From Streptomyces coryli (GTDB taxonomy: Bacteria > Actinomycetota > Actinomycetes > Streptomycetales > Streptomycetaceae): 64,000 nt of DNA. The stretch spans positions 1 through 64,000 of the forward strand of contig NZ_JAAKZV010000008.1 of the NCBI RefSeq assembly GCF_011044975.1. Direction: 5' to 3'. Shown one piece after another: positions 43,586-55,815 of this stretch (positions are counted from its first letter, which is position 1; the number at the start of each line of letters is the position of its first letter). The translations under genes were made by a program, and so were the position numbers. The notes below the pieces were generated by a model. It was not told where the DNA came from. It saw only the letters and a list, made by a program, of their open reading frames with translations, and did no database searches.

Positions 43586-44157
43586 CGTGCGCCTTCCCTC
43601 GTGTCTTGCTTGTCGTTCGAAGATGCAGCATTTACGGCCGCGACCCACTCGGGGTGCTCGGCCGCGTGGTCGGAGCGGAAGCCGGAGTCGTACTCCTTGC
43701 CGCCGTGCTCCCAGGTGATCACCAGCAGGCCGCCCTCGGTGAGGACCTTGCCGGCGATGCCCTTGTCGAGCCGGGCCTCGCGCAGCTGTCCGGCCGGGAT
43801 GAAGAAGTCGGTGGCCCCGGGCCGTACGACCGCGAGCCCTTGCTCCGAAAGGGTGAGCTCGGCGCGGCTGCGGACGCCCAGGCCGTGCGCGACGATCCGG
43901 TCGAGCCACTGCCCGGCGGTGGTGGAGCCGTGGTAGCGGCCGGCCATCGTGAGCTTCGCCGGGCCCGGGTCATCGGGGATGGCCGTCAGCTCCGGCACGT
44001 CCGACTGGAGCACCTTCCGCCAGGTCCAGCCCTGCCGCATCAGCCAGTAGCAGAGCGCGATGAAGAGCAGCAGCCCCACGACCCAGCCGATGCGGGACGC
44101 CCAGTCGGTGACCTCCTGGGACTTCCGCTCGTCGGCGAGCAGGATCAGCGGGGTCAC
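43582..44157 (-). CDS. PH-like membrane protein in the pyrimidine operon
   Basis: The 191-residue protein has one membrane helix (about residues 23-41, [19 protein letters not shown]) followed by a beta-rich, PH-like domain ([40 protein letters not shown]). Orthologues sit in the same place, between pyrC and carA, in actinobacterial pyr operons, from memory including mycobacteria. Overlaps of four bases at both ends show tight coupling. Function unknown; a membrane tether for pyrimidine enzymes is speculation. Confidence 0.8.
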   Translation of the reverse strand: MTPLILLADERKSQEVTDWASRIGWVVGLLLFIALCYWLMRQGWTWRKVLQSDVPELTAIPDDPGPAKLTMAGRYHGSTTAGQWLDRIVAHGLGVRSRAELTLSEQGLAVVRPGATDFFIPAGQLREARLDKGIAGKVLTEGGLLVITWEHGGKEYDSGFRSDHAAEHPEWVAAVNAASSNDKQDTREGAR

Positions 44158-45446
44158 GCCAGCTCACCGCCGGAGACGGTGGCGTGGCCGCGCAGGAACG
44201 TGTGCGTGACGCGACCCGGCAGCTCGCGGCCCTCGTACGGGGTGTTGCGGCTGCGGGAGGCGAAGCCGGTGGGGTCCACGTTTCCACGGTAGGCCGGATC
44301 GACGAGGACGATATTGGCGGGCTCACCGGCGGCGACCGGCCGCCCGTGGCCGCCCAGCCGCCCGATCTCGGCGGGCCGGAAGGACATCCGGTCGGCGACC
44401 GCGGCCCAGTCCAGCATCCCGGTCTCGACCATCGTCTGCTGCACGACGGAGAGGGCGGTCTCCAGGCCGACCATGCCCATGGCCGCCGCGCCCCACTCGC
44501 AGTCCTTGTCCTCGTGCGGGTGCGGGGCGTGGTCGGTGGCGACGCAGTCGATGGTGCCGTCGGCGAGCGCCTCGCGCAGCGCCATGACGTCCTTCTCCGT
44601 ACGCAGCGGCGGGTTGACCTTGTAGACCGGGTTGTACGAGCGGACCAGCTCGTCGGTCAGCAGCAGGTGGTGCGGAGTGACCTCGGCGGTGACGTTCCAG
44701 CCCTTGGACTTCGCCCAGCGGACGATCTCCACCGAACCGGCCGTGGACAGATGGCAGATGTGCACGCGCGAGCCGACGTGGGCGGCGAGCAGCACATCGC
44801 GGGAGATGATCGACTCCTCGGCGACGGCCGGCCAGCCGCCGAGCCCCAGCTCGGCGGAGACGATGCCCTCGTTCATCTGGGCGCCCTCGGTCAGCCGCGG
44901 CTCCTGCGCGTGCTGCGCGATGACGCCGTCGAAGGCCTTCACGTACTCGAGCGCCCGGCGCATGATCACGGCGTCGTCGACGCACTTGCCGTCGTCGGAG
45001 AAGACCACGACGCCGGCGGCGGAGTCGTGCATGGCGCCGAGCTCGGCGAGCTGCTTGCCCTCCAGCCCGACGGTGACGGCGCCGACCGGCTGCACGTCGC
45101 AGTAGCCGGACTCCTTGCCGAGCCGCCAGACCTGCTCGACGACGCCGGCGGTGTCGGCGACCGGGAAGGTGTTGGCCATGGCGTGCACGGCGGTGAAGCC
45201 GCCCTTGGCCGCGGCGCGGGTGCCGGTGAGGACGGTCTCGGAGTCCTCGCGGCCGGGCTCGCGGAGATGGGTGTGCAGGTCGACGAGGCCCGGCAGCAGA
45301 ATCTGGCCGTCCGCCTCGATCACCTGGGCGCCGTCGGCGCTCAGCCCCGTACCCACCTCTGCGATGCGCTCGCCCTCGATGAGGACGTCCTGGACGTCGC
45401 CCCCCAGCACCTTCGCGCCGCGAATAAGGATCTTGCTCGTGCTCAC
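44154..45446 (-). CDS. pyrC: Dihydroorotase
   Basis: The 430-residue amidohydrolase has [18 protein letters not shown] with the metal-binding Hx[21 protein letters not shown] with a further His, and [17 protein letters not shown] with the catalytic Asp. It closes carbamoyl aspartate to dihydroorotate. GTG 45446 overlaps the pyrB stop in GTGA, with GGAGA upstream. Class I type, as usual in Gram-positive bacteria. Confidence 0.96.
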   Translation of the reverse strand: MSTSKILIRGAKVLGGDVQDVLIEGERIAEVGTGLSADGAQVIEADGQILLPGLVDLHTHLREPGREDSETVLTGTRAAAKGGFTAVHAMANTFPVADTAGVVEQVWRLGKESGYCDVQPVGAVTVGLEGKQLAELGAMHDSAAGVVVFSDDGKCVDDAVIMRRALEYVKAFDGVIAQHAQEPRLTEGAQMNEGIVSAELGLGGWPAVAEESIISRDVLLAAHVGSRVHICHLSTAGSVEIVRWAKSKGWNVTAEVTPHHLLLTDELVRSYNPVYKVNPPLRTEKDVMALREALADGTIDCVATDHAPHPHEDKDCEWGAAAMGMVGLETALSVVQQTMVETGMLDWAAVADRMSFRPAEIGRLGGHGRPVAAGEPANIVLVDPAYRGNVDPTGFASRSRNTPYEGRELPGRVTHTFLRGHATVSGGELA

Positions 45447-46468
45447 TTGGGGGTCTCCTCGGTGCGGGTGGGATTGGCGGCGGCGACGGCGGGTTCGTTC
45501 CCGCCGAGCAGCAGGTACATCACGGCCATGCGGATCGAGACGCCGTTGGCGACCTGCTCCACGATGGTCGAACGGTGGGAGTCGGCGACCTCGGCGGAGA
45601 TCTCCATGCCGCGGTTCATCGGCCCGGGGTGCATGACGAGCGCGTGCTCCTGCATACGGGCCATGCGGTCGCCGTCGAGGCCGTAGCGGCGCGCGTACTC
45701 CCGCTCGGTCGGGAAGAACGCGGCGTTCATCCGCTCGCGCTGCACCCGCAGCATCATCACGGCGTCGGACTTCGGGATGACGGCGTCGAGGTCGTACGAG
45801 ACCTCGCACGGCCAGCTCTCGACGCCGATCGGCAGCAGGGTTGGCGGGGCGACCAGGGTCACCTCGGCGCCCAGGGTGTGCAGCAGGTGGACGTTGGAGC
45901 GGGCGACGCGGCTGTGCAGGACATCGCCGACGATGGTGATCTTGCGCCCGGCCAGGTCGCGCCCGGTGCCGTCGCCGGGGCCCTGGTGCATGGTCGGGCC
46001 GCCGTCCGCGGCACCGGCCAGGTGGCGGCGCATGGTGAAGGCGTCCAGCAGCGCCTGCGTCGGGTGCTCGTGCGTCCCGTCGCCCGCGTTGATCACGCTG
46101 CCGTCGAGCCAGCCGGAGCCGGCGAGGCGGTGCGGGGCGCCGGAGGCGTGGTGGCGCACGACCACCGCGTCCGCGCCCATGGCCTGCAGGGTCAGGGCGG
46201 TGTCCTTGAGGGACTCGCCCTTGGAGACGGAGGAGCCCTTGGCGGAGAAGTTGATGACGTCCGCCGACAGCCGCTTGGCGGCGGCCTCGAAGGAGATGCG
46301 GGTGCGGGTGGAGTCCTCGAAGAAGAGGTTCACCACGGTGCGGCCGCGCAGGGTCGGCAGCTTCTTGATGGGGCGGTCGGCGACCCGGGCCATTTCCTCG
46401 GCGGTGTCGAGGATGAGGATGGCGTCGTCCCGGCTGAGGTCAGAGGTCGAGATGAGATGGCGCTTCAT
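45443..46468 (-). CDS. pyrB: Aspartate carbamoyltransferase catalytic chain
   Basis: The 341-residue protein has the carbamoyl phosphate motif [39 protein letters not shown] and the aspartate-binding region [12 protein letters not shown]. It joins carbamoyl phosphate and aspartate. Between the two domains, before [20 protein letters not shown], a Gly-rich loop (about residues 155-170) looks longer than usual. ATG 46468 is chosen by homology. No regulatory pyrI chain is present. Confidence 0.96.
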   Translation of the reverse strand: MKRHLISTSDLSRDDAILILDTAEEMARVADRPIKKLPTLRGRTVVNLFFEDSTRTRISFEAAAKRLSADVINFSAKGSSVSKGESLKDTALTLQAMGADAVVVRHHASGAPHRLAGSGWLDGSVINAGDGTHEHPTQALLDAFTMRRHLAGAADGGPTMHQGPGDGTGRDLAGRKITIVGDVLHSRVARSNVHLLHTLGAEVTLVAPPTLLPIGVESWPCEVSYDLDAVIPKSDAVMMLRVQRERMNAAFFPTEREYARRYGLDGDRMARMQEHALVMHPGPMNRGMEISAEVADSHRSTIVEQVANGVSIRMAVMYLLLGGNEPAVAAANPTRTEETPK

Positions 46469-46560
46469 CTGGGTATGCACTCCAGTTTGCGGCTTATGTC
46501 TTCGAGCGGCGGGCATGCCTGCGGGAAGGACCTCCGAGGTGGAGGCCGGACCCGAATGGG

Positions 46561-47133
46561 CTACTGCTCGCCTGCCGGGGCGGTCGGCTTGTCACCGAGC
46601 AGGACGGCGTCCCGGCCGTCGCCCTCGGTGAGCTGGACCTTGACCGTCTCGCGCAGCGAGGTGGGGAGGTTCTTGCCGACGTAGTCGGCGCGGATCGGCA
46701 GCTCGCGGTGGCCGCGGTCGACGAGCACGGCGAGCTGGACGGCGCGCGGCCGGCCCAGGTCGTTCAGCGCGTCGAGGGCGGCGCGGATCGTACGGCCGGA
46801 GAAGAGCACGTCGTCGACCAGGACGACGAGCTTGCCGTCGATGCCATCGGCCGGGATGTCCGTATGACCGAGCGCGCGGGCCGGGCCCTGCCGCAGGTCA
46901 TCGCGGTACATGGTGATGTCGAGCGACCCGGCCGGCGTCTTGCCACCCGTAATCTGCTCGAGCTTGTCCGCCAGCCGCCGGGCGAGGAAGACCCCGCGGG
47001 TCGGAATGCCGAGAAGCACCACGTCGTCGGCGCCCTTGGCGCGCTCGACGATCTCGTGGGCGATGCGGGTGAGCACCCGCGCGATGTCCGGAGCCTCGAG
47101 TACGGGGCGTGCCGGACCTGCTGAAGCGTCCAT
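46561..47133 (-). CDS. pyrR: Pyrimidine operon regulator / uracil phosphoribosyltransferase
   Basis: The 190-residue protein has the PRPP motif [20 protein letters not shown], the region DITMYRDDL and an RNA-binding basic surface typical of PyrR. It senses UMP/UTP and binds pyr mRNA leaders. It is the first gene of the operon pyrR-pyrB-pyrC-PH-carA-carB-pyrD-pyrF. ATG 47133 has GGAAGGAG upstream, and a hairpin matching a PyrR binding loop lies just before that site. Confidence 0.95.
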   Translation of the reverse strand: MDASAGPARPVLEAPDIARVLTRIAHEIVERAKGADDVVLLGIPTRGVFLARRLADKLEQITGGKTPAGSLDITMYRDDLRQGPARALGHTDIPADGIDGKLVVLVDDVLFSGRTIRAALDALNDLGRPRAVQLAVLVDRGHRELPIRADYVGKNLPTSLRETVKVQLTEGDGRDAVLLGDKPTAPAGEQ

Positions 47134-47146
47134 GAAAAGGATCTCC

Positions 47147-47167
47147 TTCCCCGCCTCACGGGACGGG
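47147..47167 (-). promoter_or_regulatory. PyrR binding-loop-like hairpin upstream of pyrR
   Basis: On the minus strand UCCCGUGAGGCGGGG matches the known PyrR loop pattern UCCNGNGAGGC and can fold as CCCG-UGAGG-CGGG. The 3' arm abuts the GGAAGGAG ribosome binding site of pyrR, so PyrR bound to UMP could block translation initiation. Confidence 0.7.
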
Positions 47168-47271
47168 CATTAAAGGACATCAGGTCCCCACTACGGTACC
47201 AGCGGCGATCGGCGGCTTCCCACCGGGGGCGGAGCCCCGACCAGGGGCGTAATCTTCCGCTTGACGGACGC

Positions 47272-47302
47272 AGGTTACGCTGCGTAACCTCACAGTGAGT
47301 TA
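47272..47302 (+). promoter_or_regulatory. Tandem BldD boxes upstream of bldD
   Basis: AGGTTACGCTGCGTAACCT (47272-47290) is a perfect palindrome whose core TTACGCTGCGTAA matches the BldD consensus TNACNC(A/T)GNGTNA at every position. TCACAGTGAGTTA (47290-47302) matches with one mismatch and includes the palindrome CTCACAGTGAG. BldD is known to repress its own gene. Confidence 0.85.
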
Positions 47303-47326
47303 CGAGCCTTAAGTCCGGGGAGCCAT

Positions 47327-47827
47327 ATGTCCAGCGAATACGCCAAACAGCTCGGGGCCAAGCTCCGCGCCATCCGCACCCAGCAGGGCCTCTCCCTTCA
47401 CGGCGTCGAGGAGAAGTCGCAGGGCCGCTGGAAGGCCGTTGTGGTCGGTTCTTACGAGCGTGGCGACCGCGCCGTGACCGTGCAGCGCCTCGCAGAGCTC
47501 GCTGACTTCTACGGTGTGCCCGTCCAGGAGCTGCTGCCCGGCTCCGCCCCCGGCGGCGCCGCCGAGCCCCCGCCGAAGCTGGTGCTGGACCTGGAGCGGC
47601 TCGCCCACGTGCCGCCGGAGAAGGCCGGCCCCCTGCAGCGCTATGCGGCCACGATCCAGTCGCAGCGAGGCGACTATAACGGCAAGGTGCTCTCGATCCG
47701 CCAGGACGACCTCCGCACCCTCGCCGTCATTTACGACCAGTCCCCCTCGGTCCTCACGGAGCAGCTGATCGGCTGGGGCGTCCTGGACGCGGACGCGCGC
47801 CGCGCGGTCGCCCACGAGGACGCCTGA
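47327..47827 (+). CDS. bldD: BldD, c-di-GMP-dependent developmental master repressor
   Basis: The 166-residue protein is nearly identical, from memory, to Streptomyces BldD. The N-terminal XRE helix-turn-helix covers about residues 8-65 (KLRAIRTQQGLSLHGVEEKS). The C-terminal c-di-GMP domain carries the two-part signature RGD (in QSQRGDYNGKVL) and RQDD (in LSIRQDDLRT). A tetramer of c-di-GMP dimerises it and allows repression of sporulation genes. ATG 47327 has GGGGAG upstream. It is divergent from pyrR and ends at a very strong hairpin. Confidence 0.98.
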   Translation: MSSEYAKQLGAKLRAIRTQQGLSLHGVEEKSQGRWKAVVVGSYERGDRAVTVQRLAELADFYGVPVQELLPGSAPGGAAEPPPKLVLDLERLAHVPPEKAGPLQRYAATIQSQRGDYNGKVLSIRQDDLRTLAVIYDQSPSVLTEQLIGWGVLDADARRAVAHEDA

Positions 47828-47854
47828 CGGCGTCGACGCCTCCCGCAGAAACGT

Positions 47855-47907
47855 AACGCCGCCGGGCGGCAGGCTCCCCGTGAAGGGACCTGCCGCCCGG
47901 CGGCGTT
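47855..47907. terminator. Terminator after bldD
   Basis: AACGCCGCCGGGCGGCAGG and CCTGCCGCCCGGCGGCGTT form a perfect 19-bp stem with a 15-base loop. Confidence 0.9.
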
Positions 47908-47925
47908 TCTGCGTGGGCACGAAAA

Positions 47926-47958
47926 GGCCCCGCCCTCCCGGTGCAGGAGAACGGGGCC
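47926..47958 (-). terminator. Terminator after nusB
   Basis: On the minus strand GGCCCCG and CGGGGCC form a 7-bp stem, followed by a short TTTT run at 47922-47925, just after the nusB stop. Confidence 0.65.
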
Positions 47959-47973
47959 CGAGCCGACCGCAGG

Positions 47974-48402
47974 TCAGTCGCGGCGCAGCGACGGCTTCAG
48001 GTCCTTCAGCCGGCCCAGCAGGCCGTTGATGAAGGCAGGCGAGTCGTCCGTGGAGAACTCCTTCGCCAGCTGCACCGCCTCGTCGATCACCACGGCATCC
48101 GGGGTGTCGTCGTGCCAGAGCAGCTCGTACGCGCCGAGCCGCAGGATATTGCGGTCCACGACCGGCATCCGGTCGAGCGTCCAGTCCACCGAGTACTGGG
48201 AGAGCAGCTCGTCGATGCGCCGCGCATACCGCGCGTATCCCTCGACGAGATCCGCCGTGTACTCGCTGACCGGCGGCTGCCGGGTGTCGGACGCGGCGTG
48301 CCGCTTCCAGTCCCCCAGCACATCGGCGACATCGGCATCGCGCTGATCTGCCTCGAAGAGGACCTGGAATGCGCGCTTGCGCGCGTTGGTGCGAGCGGCC
48401 AC
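47974..48402 (-). CDS. nusB: Transcription antitermination protein NusB
   Basis: The 142-residue all-helical protein has the NusB pattern: ARTNARKRAFQVLFEADQRD, WTLDRMPVVDRNILRLGAYE, VVIDEAVQLAKEFSTDDSP and the terminal FINGLLGRL. It binds the boxA RNA with NusE during rRNA antitermination. It lies two bases downstream of the efp stop, forming an efp-nusB pair. Confidence 0.96.
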   Translation of the reverse strand: MAARTNARKRAFQVLFEADQRDADVADVLGDWKRHAASDTRQPPVSEYTADLVEGYARYARRIDELLSQYSVDWTLDRMPVVDRNILRLGAYELLWHDDTPDAVVIDEAVQLAKEFSTDDSPAFINGLLGRLKDLKPSLRRD

Positions 48403-48404
48403 GG

Positions 48405-48971
48405 TTAGCTGTTCACCCGGCCGAGGTACTCACCGGAGCGGGTGTCGACCTTGATCTTCTCACCGGTGGTGATGAAGAGCGGCACCTGGATCTCGTAGCC
48501 CGTCTCCAGCTCGGCCGGCTTGGAGCCGCCGGTGGAACGGTCGCCCTGCACACCCGGCTCGGTGTGCTTGATGTTCAGCTCGACGGCGGCCGGCAGCTCG
48601 ATGTAGAGCACCTCGCCCTCGTGCTGCGCCACCGTGGCCTCGAAGCCCTCGATGAGGTAGTTCGCGGCGTCCCCGACGACCTTGCGGTCGACGTGCAGCT
48701 GGTCGTACGTCTGCATGTCCATGAAGACGAAGTAGTCGCCGTCCATGTACGAGAACTGCATGTCGCGACGGTCGACAGTGGCGGTCTCAACCTTCGTACC
48801 GGCGTTGAAGGTCTTGTCGACGATCTTCCCCGAGAGCACATTCTTCAGCTTCGTCCGGACGAAGGCCGGCCCCTTGCCGGGCTTGACGTGCTGGAACTCG
48901 ACAACGGACCAGAGCTGGCCCCCGTCGAGCTTAAGCACCATGCCGTTCTTCAGGTCGTTCGTGCTGGCCAC
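48405..48971 (-). CDS. efp: Elongation factor P
   Basis: The 188-residue protein has the three EF-P beta-barrel domains, starting [20 protein letters not shown]. The tip loop that reaches the peptidyl-transferase centre reads [11 protein letters not shown], the PGKGP form found in many actinobacteria, where the Lys is thought to work unmodified. EF-P relieves ribosome stalling at polyproline. GTG 48971 has AGGAGA upstream. The upstream gene is an M24-family protein, a common arrangement in streptomycetes. Confidence 0.96.
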   Translation of the reverse strand: MASTNDLKNGMVLKLDGGQLWSVVEFQHVKPGKGPAFVRTKLKNVLSGKIVDKTFNAGTKVETATVDRRDMQFSYMDGDYFVFMDMQTYDQLHVDRKVVGDAANYLIEGFEATVAQHEGEVLYIELPAAVELNIKHTEPGVQGDRSTGGSKPAELETGYEIQVPLFITTGEKIKVDTRSGEYLGRVNS

Positions 48972-49033
48972 GTCTCGAAATCTCCTGGACTGCTGATCGG
49001 ACGGCCAAGGCACGCTCGATCGACCCCCTTGAA

Positions 49034-50137
49034 TCAGAGGGCGAGCAGCTCCTTGGTCGTGATGGTGAGTAGCTCCGGTCCGCCGTCCGCCGGTGGGCGG
49101 ACGACGAGCGTGTCATCGATCCGGACTCCGCCCCGCCCGGGTAGATGAACCCCTGGCTCGACGGTGACCGGCACACAAGCGTCCAGTTTACCCATGGCCG
49201 CAGGCGACAGTTTCGGGTCCTCGTCGATTTCGAGCCCGACACCGTGTCCGGTCCATGGTCCGAGCGCCTCACCGTGCCCCGCGGCGTCCAGCACCTGCCG
49301 CGCCGCGTGGTCCACCTCGCGGTACTCGGCGCCGGGCGCCAGCGCCTCCCGCCCGGCCCGCTGCGCCGCGAAAACCATGTCGTACAGCTCGATCTGCCAG
49401 TCATCGGGAGCCGCCCCGATGACGAAGGTCCGCCCGATCTCGCACCGGTATCCGCGATACCGGGCCCCGAGGCAGACGGTCAGGAAGTCGCCCTCCTCCA
49501 CCCGCCGGTCCGTGGGCACATGCCCGGCCCGCCCGGAATGCGGCCCGGTCCCGACCGCCGTCGGGAACGCCGGTCCCTGCGCCCCGTGATCGACCAGCCG
49601 CCGCTCCAGCTCCAGCGCCAGATGCCGCTCGGTACGCCCGACCAGGATCGACTCCAGCAGCTCGCCCAGCGCCTGGTCCGCGATCTCCGCCGCGATCCGC
49701 AGGCAGGCGATCTCCTCGTCGTCCTTGACCAGCCGCAGCTCCTCGACCGTGCGACCGAGATCCGCGAGCCGCAGCCGCGGCGCCACGGACGCGAGCGCCC
49801 GGTGCCGCGCCACCGTCAGGTGGTGCTCCTCGACCGCCATCGCGCCGGCCCCCGCCGCCCCCGCGAGGTCCGCCGCCGCGACGGCCGGGTCGCCGTCCGG
49901 AGCGTCGAGGGCGTGCACCCGCAGATCGTCGTCGGCCCGCGCACCGCCCTCCTCGGGCAGATCACGCGGCCGGATGAGGATGTCCTCGGCGGGCCCGACG
50001 AGCAGGACGGCCCCCGGCGGCGCGACCCCCGCCAGGTAGTGGATGTTCGCCGGCCGGGAGACCAGGGCGGCGTCGCTGCCGGTTCCGGAGCAATGGGCGC
50101 GTAGGCGCCCGCGGCGGGCGGCGTGGACGTCTGACAT
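49034..50137 (-). CDS. M24 family (Xaa-Pro peptidase-like) protein with altered metal site
   Basis: The 367-residue protein has the creatinase/prolidase N-terminal domain and the pita-bread M24 domain (from about residue 140). At the five metal-ligand positions it shows Cys222 for the first Asp, Glu233 for the second Asp, His298, Glu327 and Asp341 for the last Glu. A conserved His at 305 is Asp. The fold is clear: [45 protein letters not shown]. It may be inactive, or bind a different metal. It is just upstream of efp, whose substrate problem is also proline. Confidence 0.82.
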   Translation of the reverse strand: MSDVHAARRGRLRAHCSGTGSDAALVSRPANIHYLAGVAPPGAVLLVGPAEDILIRPRDLPEEGGARADDDLRVHALDAPDGDPAVAAADLAGAAGAGAMAVEEHHLTVARHRALASVAPRLRLADLGRTVEELRLVKDDEEIACLRIAAEIADQALGELLESILVGRTERHLALELERRLVDHGAQGPAFPTAVGTGPHSGRAGHVPTDRRVEEGDFLTVCLGARYRGYRCEIGRTFVIGAAPDDWQIELYDMVFAAQRAGREALAPGAEYREVDHAARQVLDAAGHGEALGPWTGHGVGLEIDEDPKLSPAAMGKLDACVPVTVEPGVHLPGRGGVRIDDTLVVRPPADGGPELLTITTKELLAL

Positions 50138-50205
50138 GTTTTGAGCGTATTTGCGCCGTGCGATGGGTGCTTGGTGAGTGCGTCCGTACGGGCGGGGATG
50201 CCCGC

Positions 50206-50961
50206 TTACCAGCGCGGCGGACTCATCAGGCTCCGCGCGACCACGTCATCCAGCATCCGCGCCGTCGTGACGACATCCTGGTGCGAGTTGTCGAGGATCG
50301 GCAGCCCCGATCCGTACCACCCGGCCATCCGGCCATGGATCCGCGCCACCTCCTCATCGGCCAGCCGCCGGGTCCCCGACCGCGCCGCATTGCGCTCCAG
50401 CACGACGTCCAGGCCCGGCAGCAGCACCACCGGCAGCAGCCCGGGTCCGACATGCCGCTTCCAGCCGCCGAGACCCACCACCGGCCGGTCCGGGAAGACC
50501 GCGTCGTCGAGGATGCAGGAGATCCCGTTCGCCAGATAGTTCCGCGCGGCGAAGCCACAGGTCCGCCGGGCCAGGCGGTATTGCGCCTCGGACTGGTCCG
50601 TCCACCCGGCCCGCGGGTCGGAGAATCCGGCCCTGACCCACTCCCGTACGTCATCCAGGCTGATATGCGCCGTCGGCGACCGCCGGGTGTCCGCCCAGTA
50701 CCGGGCCACGGTGGTCTTCCCCGCCCCCGCGGGCCCGATCAGCAGCACCGCCACGGTCGGCGGCGGCGCCCCTACCGGCTGCGGCCCGGGCGGCGGCGAC
50801 GGCAGCGGTACGAGCCCGCCCGCCGGCAGCCGTATATGACCGGTCGACTCGACGCTGTCGACCGGCGGCGGCGCCGGGGACGCCGGTGGCCGCGGAGCCG
50901 GCCCGCCGGGGTGACCCGGCCGGTGGGGCGGATGAGGAGCCCCGTGAGGCTGATGGTGCAT
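50206..50961 (-). CDS. P-loop kinase/zeta-toxin-like ATPase with a proline-rich N-terminus
   Basis: The 251-residue protein has a roughly 70-residue Pro/Gly/His-rich low-complexity start. A P-loop follows, VLLIGPAGAGKTTVARYWAD near residue 74, then HISLDDVREWVRAGFSD, CILDDAVFP and a basic ERNAARSGTRRL segment typical of small-molecule or nucleotide kinases related to zeta toxins. Substrate unknown. It starts upstream of the M24 gene on the same strand and is divergent from the GNAT gene. No antitoxin-like partner gene is adjacent. Confidence 0.75.
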   Translation of the reverse strand: MHHQPHGAPHPPHRPGHPGGPAPRPPASPAPPPVDSVESTGHIRLPAGGLVPLPSPPPGPQPVGAPPPTVAVLLIGPAGAGKTTVARYWADTRRSPTAHISLDDVREWVRAGFSDPRAGWTDQSEAQYRLARRTCGFAARNYLANGISCILDDAVFPDRPVVGLGGWKRHVGPGLLPVVLLPGLDVVLERNAARSGTRRLADEEVARIHGRMAGWYGSGLPILDNSHQDVVTTARMLDDVVARSLMSPPRW

Positions 50962-51114
50962 CCGCTCCCTCTTCTTCTGGACAGCGCCCGGCCGACCCGG
51001 CCGTGCAGCGGTTAGCGCGCGACAGGAACCGTACCCGGTTCCGGCGCTTCAGTGACAACGTTTCGGCCGGTCACGGGGTGCCCCGCCGCCGAACCTGTAG
51101 TGCATGATGGCGCG

Positions 51115-51633
51115 ATGACCTCAGAGATAGCCCTGCGTCCCGCCCGCGAAGAAGATGTGTCTCTCATCCAGGAGCACATCAACGACCCCGAGCAGTGCGG
51201 CGAGTTCTCCTGGTTCGGCTGGACGAGCGGGCTGCGGATGACCGAGCGTTGGAAGGAGAACCGGCTGCTCGGCGACGACTACAGCATCCTCATGGTCGTC
51301 CGCGGCGAGGAGCGCCTGGGCTTCGTCAACTACCGCCGCCGGCCCCTGCCCCCGAGCGGCCACAGCTGGGTGCTGGGCATCGGCATGTTCCCCGAGGCGC
51401 GCGGCTTCGGCTACGGCACCGAGGCGCACCGGCTCCTCGTCCGCTACCTCTTCGCGAACACGACCGTGCACCGCATCGAGGCCGAGACCGACGTGAAGAA
51501 CCTGGCCGAGCAGAGGGCGCTGGAGAAGGCCGGCTTCAGTCGCGAGGGCGTCACCCGCGCCGCCTGCTTCCGCGACGGCGCGTGGCGGGACGGCGTGACG
51601 TACTCGATCCTGCGGACCGACCCGCTGCCCTGA
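51115..51633 (+). CDS. GNAT family N-acetyltransferase (RimJ-like)
   Basis: The 172-residue protein resembles ribosomal-protein-alanine acetyltransferase-like GNATs: LGIGMFPEARGFGYGTEAHR carries the acetyl-CoA loop, then VHRIEAETDVKNLAEQRALEKAGFSREG, the classic C-terminal GNAT end. It moves acetyl from acetyl-CoA to an amine; target unknown. ATG 51115 is chosen over codons further upstream. It is convergent with aroQ with only three bases between stops. Confidence 0.88.
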   Translation: MTSEIALRPAREEDVSLIQEHINDPEQCGEFSWFGWTSGLRMTERWKENRLLGDDYSILMVVRGEERLGFVNYRRRPLPPSGHSWVLGIGMFPEARGFGYGTEAHRLLVRYLFANTTVHRIEAETDVKNLAEQRALEKAGFSREGVTRAACFRDGAWRDGVTYSILRTDPLP

Positions 51634-51636
51634 CCC

Positions 51637-54864
<3,228 letters not shown>

Positions 54865-54978
54865 CGGTGCTCCCTCTTCCCGAATGGCCTGCATGCGGCC
54901 TCCGGCCGAATCTGCCGGGTTCGATCCTCCCATGACCGGGAGCACGGTCCGGGAAGTGGTCCACCTTGTGGACGGCCG

Positions 54979-55815
54979 CTAGCGCCCCCGCAGCGCCGCT
55001 TCGCCCGCCGCCCGCATCGCCGCGAGCGGCGCCGGGCTGCGGCCGGTCATCTGCTCCACCTGCAGCACCGCCTGGTGCACCAGCAGGTCGAGCCCGCCGA
55101 CCACCGCCCCGCCGCGGGCGGCCCAGGCGCCGGCGAGCGGGGTCGGCCACGGGTCGTAAAGGACGTCGAAGAGCGTCGCCGGGCTCTCGGGGACGGCCGC
55201 CGCGAGCTCGTCGGTCACGCCGGCCGGCGTCGTCGCGACGACCAGCGGCGCGCCGAGCGCCTCCGCCGCGACCGTCCAGGGCGCGATACGGACCGGCACG
55301 CCGAGCCGCTCGCCCCACTCGCGCATCTCCGCCGCCCGCGCCTCACTGCGCACATACGCCGTGACCTCGCCGCTGCACAGCTCGCCGAGCGCCGCCAGCG
55401 CCGACGACGCGGTGGCACCCGCGCCGAGGATCGCGGCCGCCGGGACCTTGTCGACGCCGCGCTCGCGCAGGGCCGCGCGCATCCCGGGGATGTCGGTGTT
55501 GTCGCCGGTCTTCTGCCCGTCTGGCTGGAAGACGACGGTGTTGACCGCCTCCACCGAGCGCGCGGTGGCACTCACCTCGTCCAGCAGCGGCATCACCGCG
55601 CGCTTGAGCGGCATGGTCAGCGACAGCCCCGCCCACTCCCCCGCGTCCAGCTCGGCGAGGAAGCCGGGCAGGGCGTCCTCGTCGACCTCGAAGCGGTCGT
55701 ACGTCCAGCCGTCCAGGCCGAGCGCCGCATAGGCCGCGCGGTGCAGGACGGGCGAGAGGGAGTGGGCGATCGGCGATCCGAGGACCGCCGCCCGCCGCTG
55801 ACTCGGCTGCGGCAT
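54979..55815 (-). CDS. aroE: Shikimate dehydrogenase
   Basis: The 278-residue protein has the substrate site AAVLGSPIAHSLSPVLHRAA, LTMPLKRAVMP with catalytic Lys, DNTDIPGM with catalytic Asp, and the NADP Rossmann motif ILGAGATASSALAAL. It reduces dehydroshikimate to shikimate. ATG 55815 touches the mltG stop. The 114-base gap before aroC contains a GTCCAC-CTT-GTGGAC hairpin (54959-54973) that may reduce readthrough. Confidence 0.95.
   Translation of the reverse strand: MPQPSQRRAAVLGSPIAHSLSPVLHRAAYAALGLDGWTYDRFEVDEDALPGFLAELDAGEWAGLSLTMPLKRAVMPLLDEVSATARSVEAVNTVVFQPDGQKTGDNTDIPGMRAALRERGVDKVPAAAILGAGATASSALAALGELCSGEVTAYVRSEARAAEMREWGERLGVPVRIAPWTVAAEALGAPLVVATTPAGVTDELAAAVPESPATLFDVLYDPWPTPLAGAWAARGGAVVGGLDLLVHQAVLQVEQMTGRSPAPLAAMRAAGEAALRGR

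Noticed and set aside
50206-51633. Toxin-antitoxin pair of the zeta-like kinase and the GNAT gene
   Set aside because: The genes are divergent, not an operon, and the GNAT protein resembles a housekeeping acetyltransferase rather than an antitoxin or TacT-type toxin.
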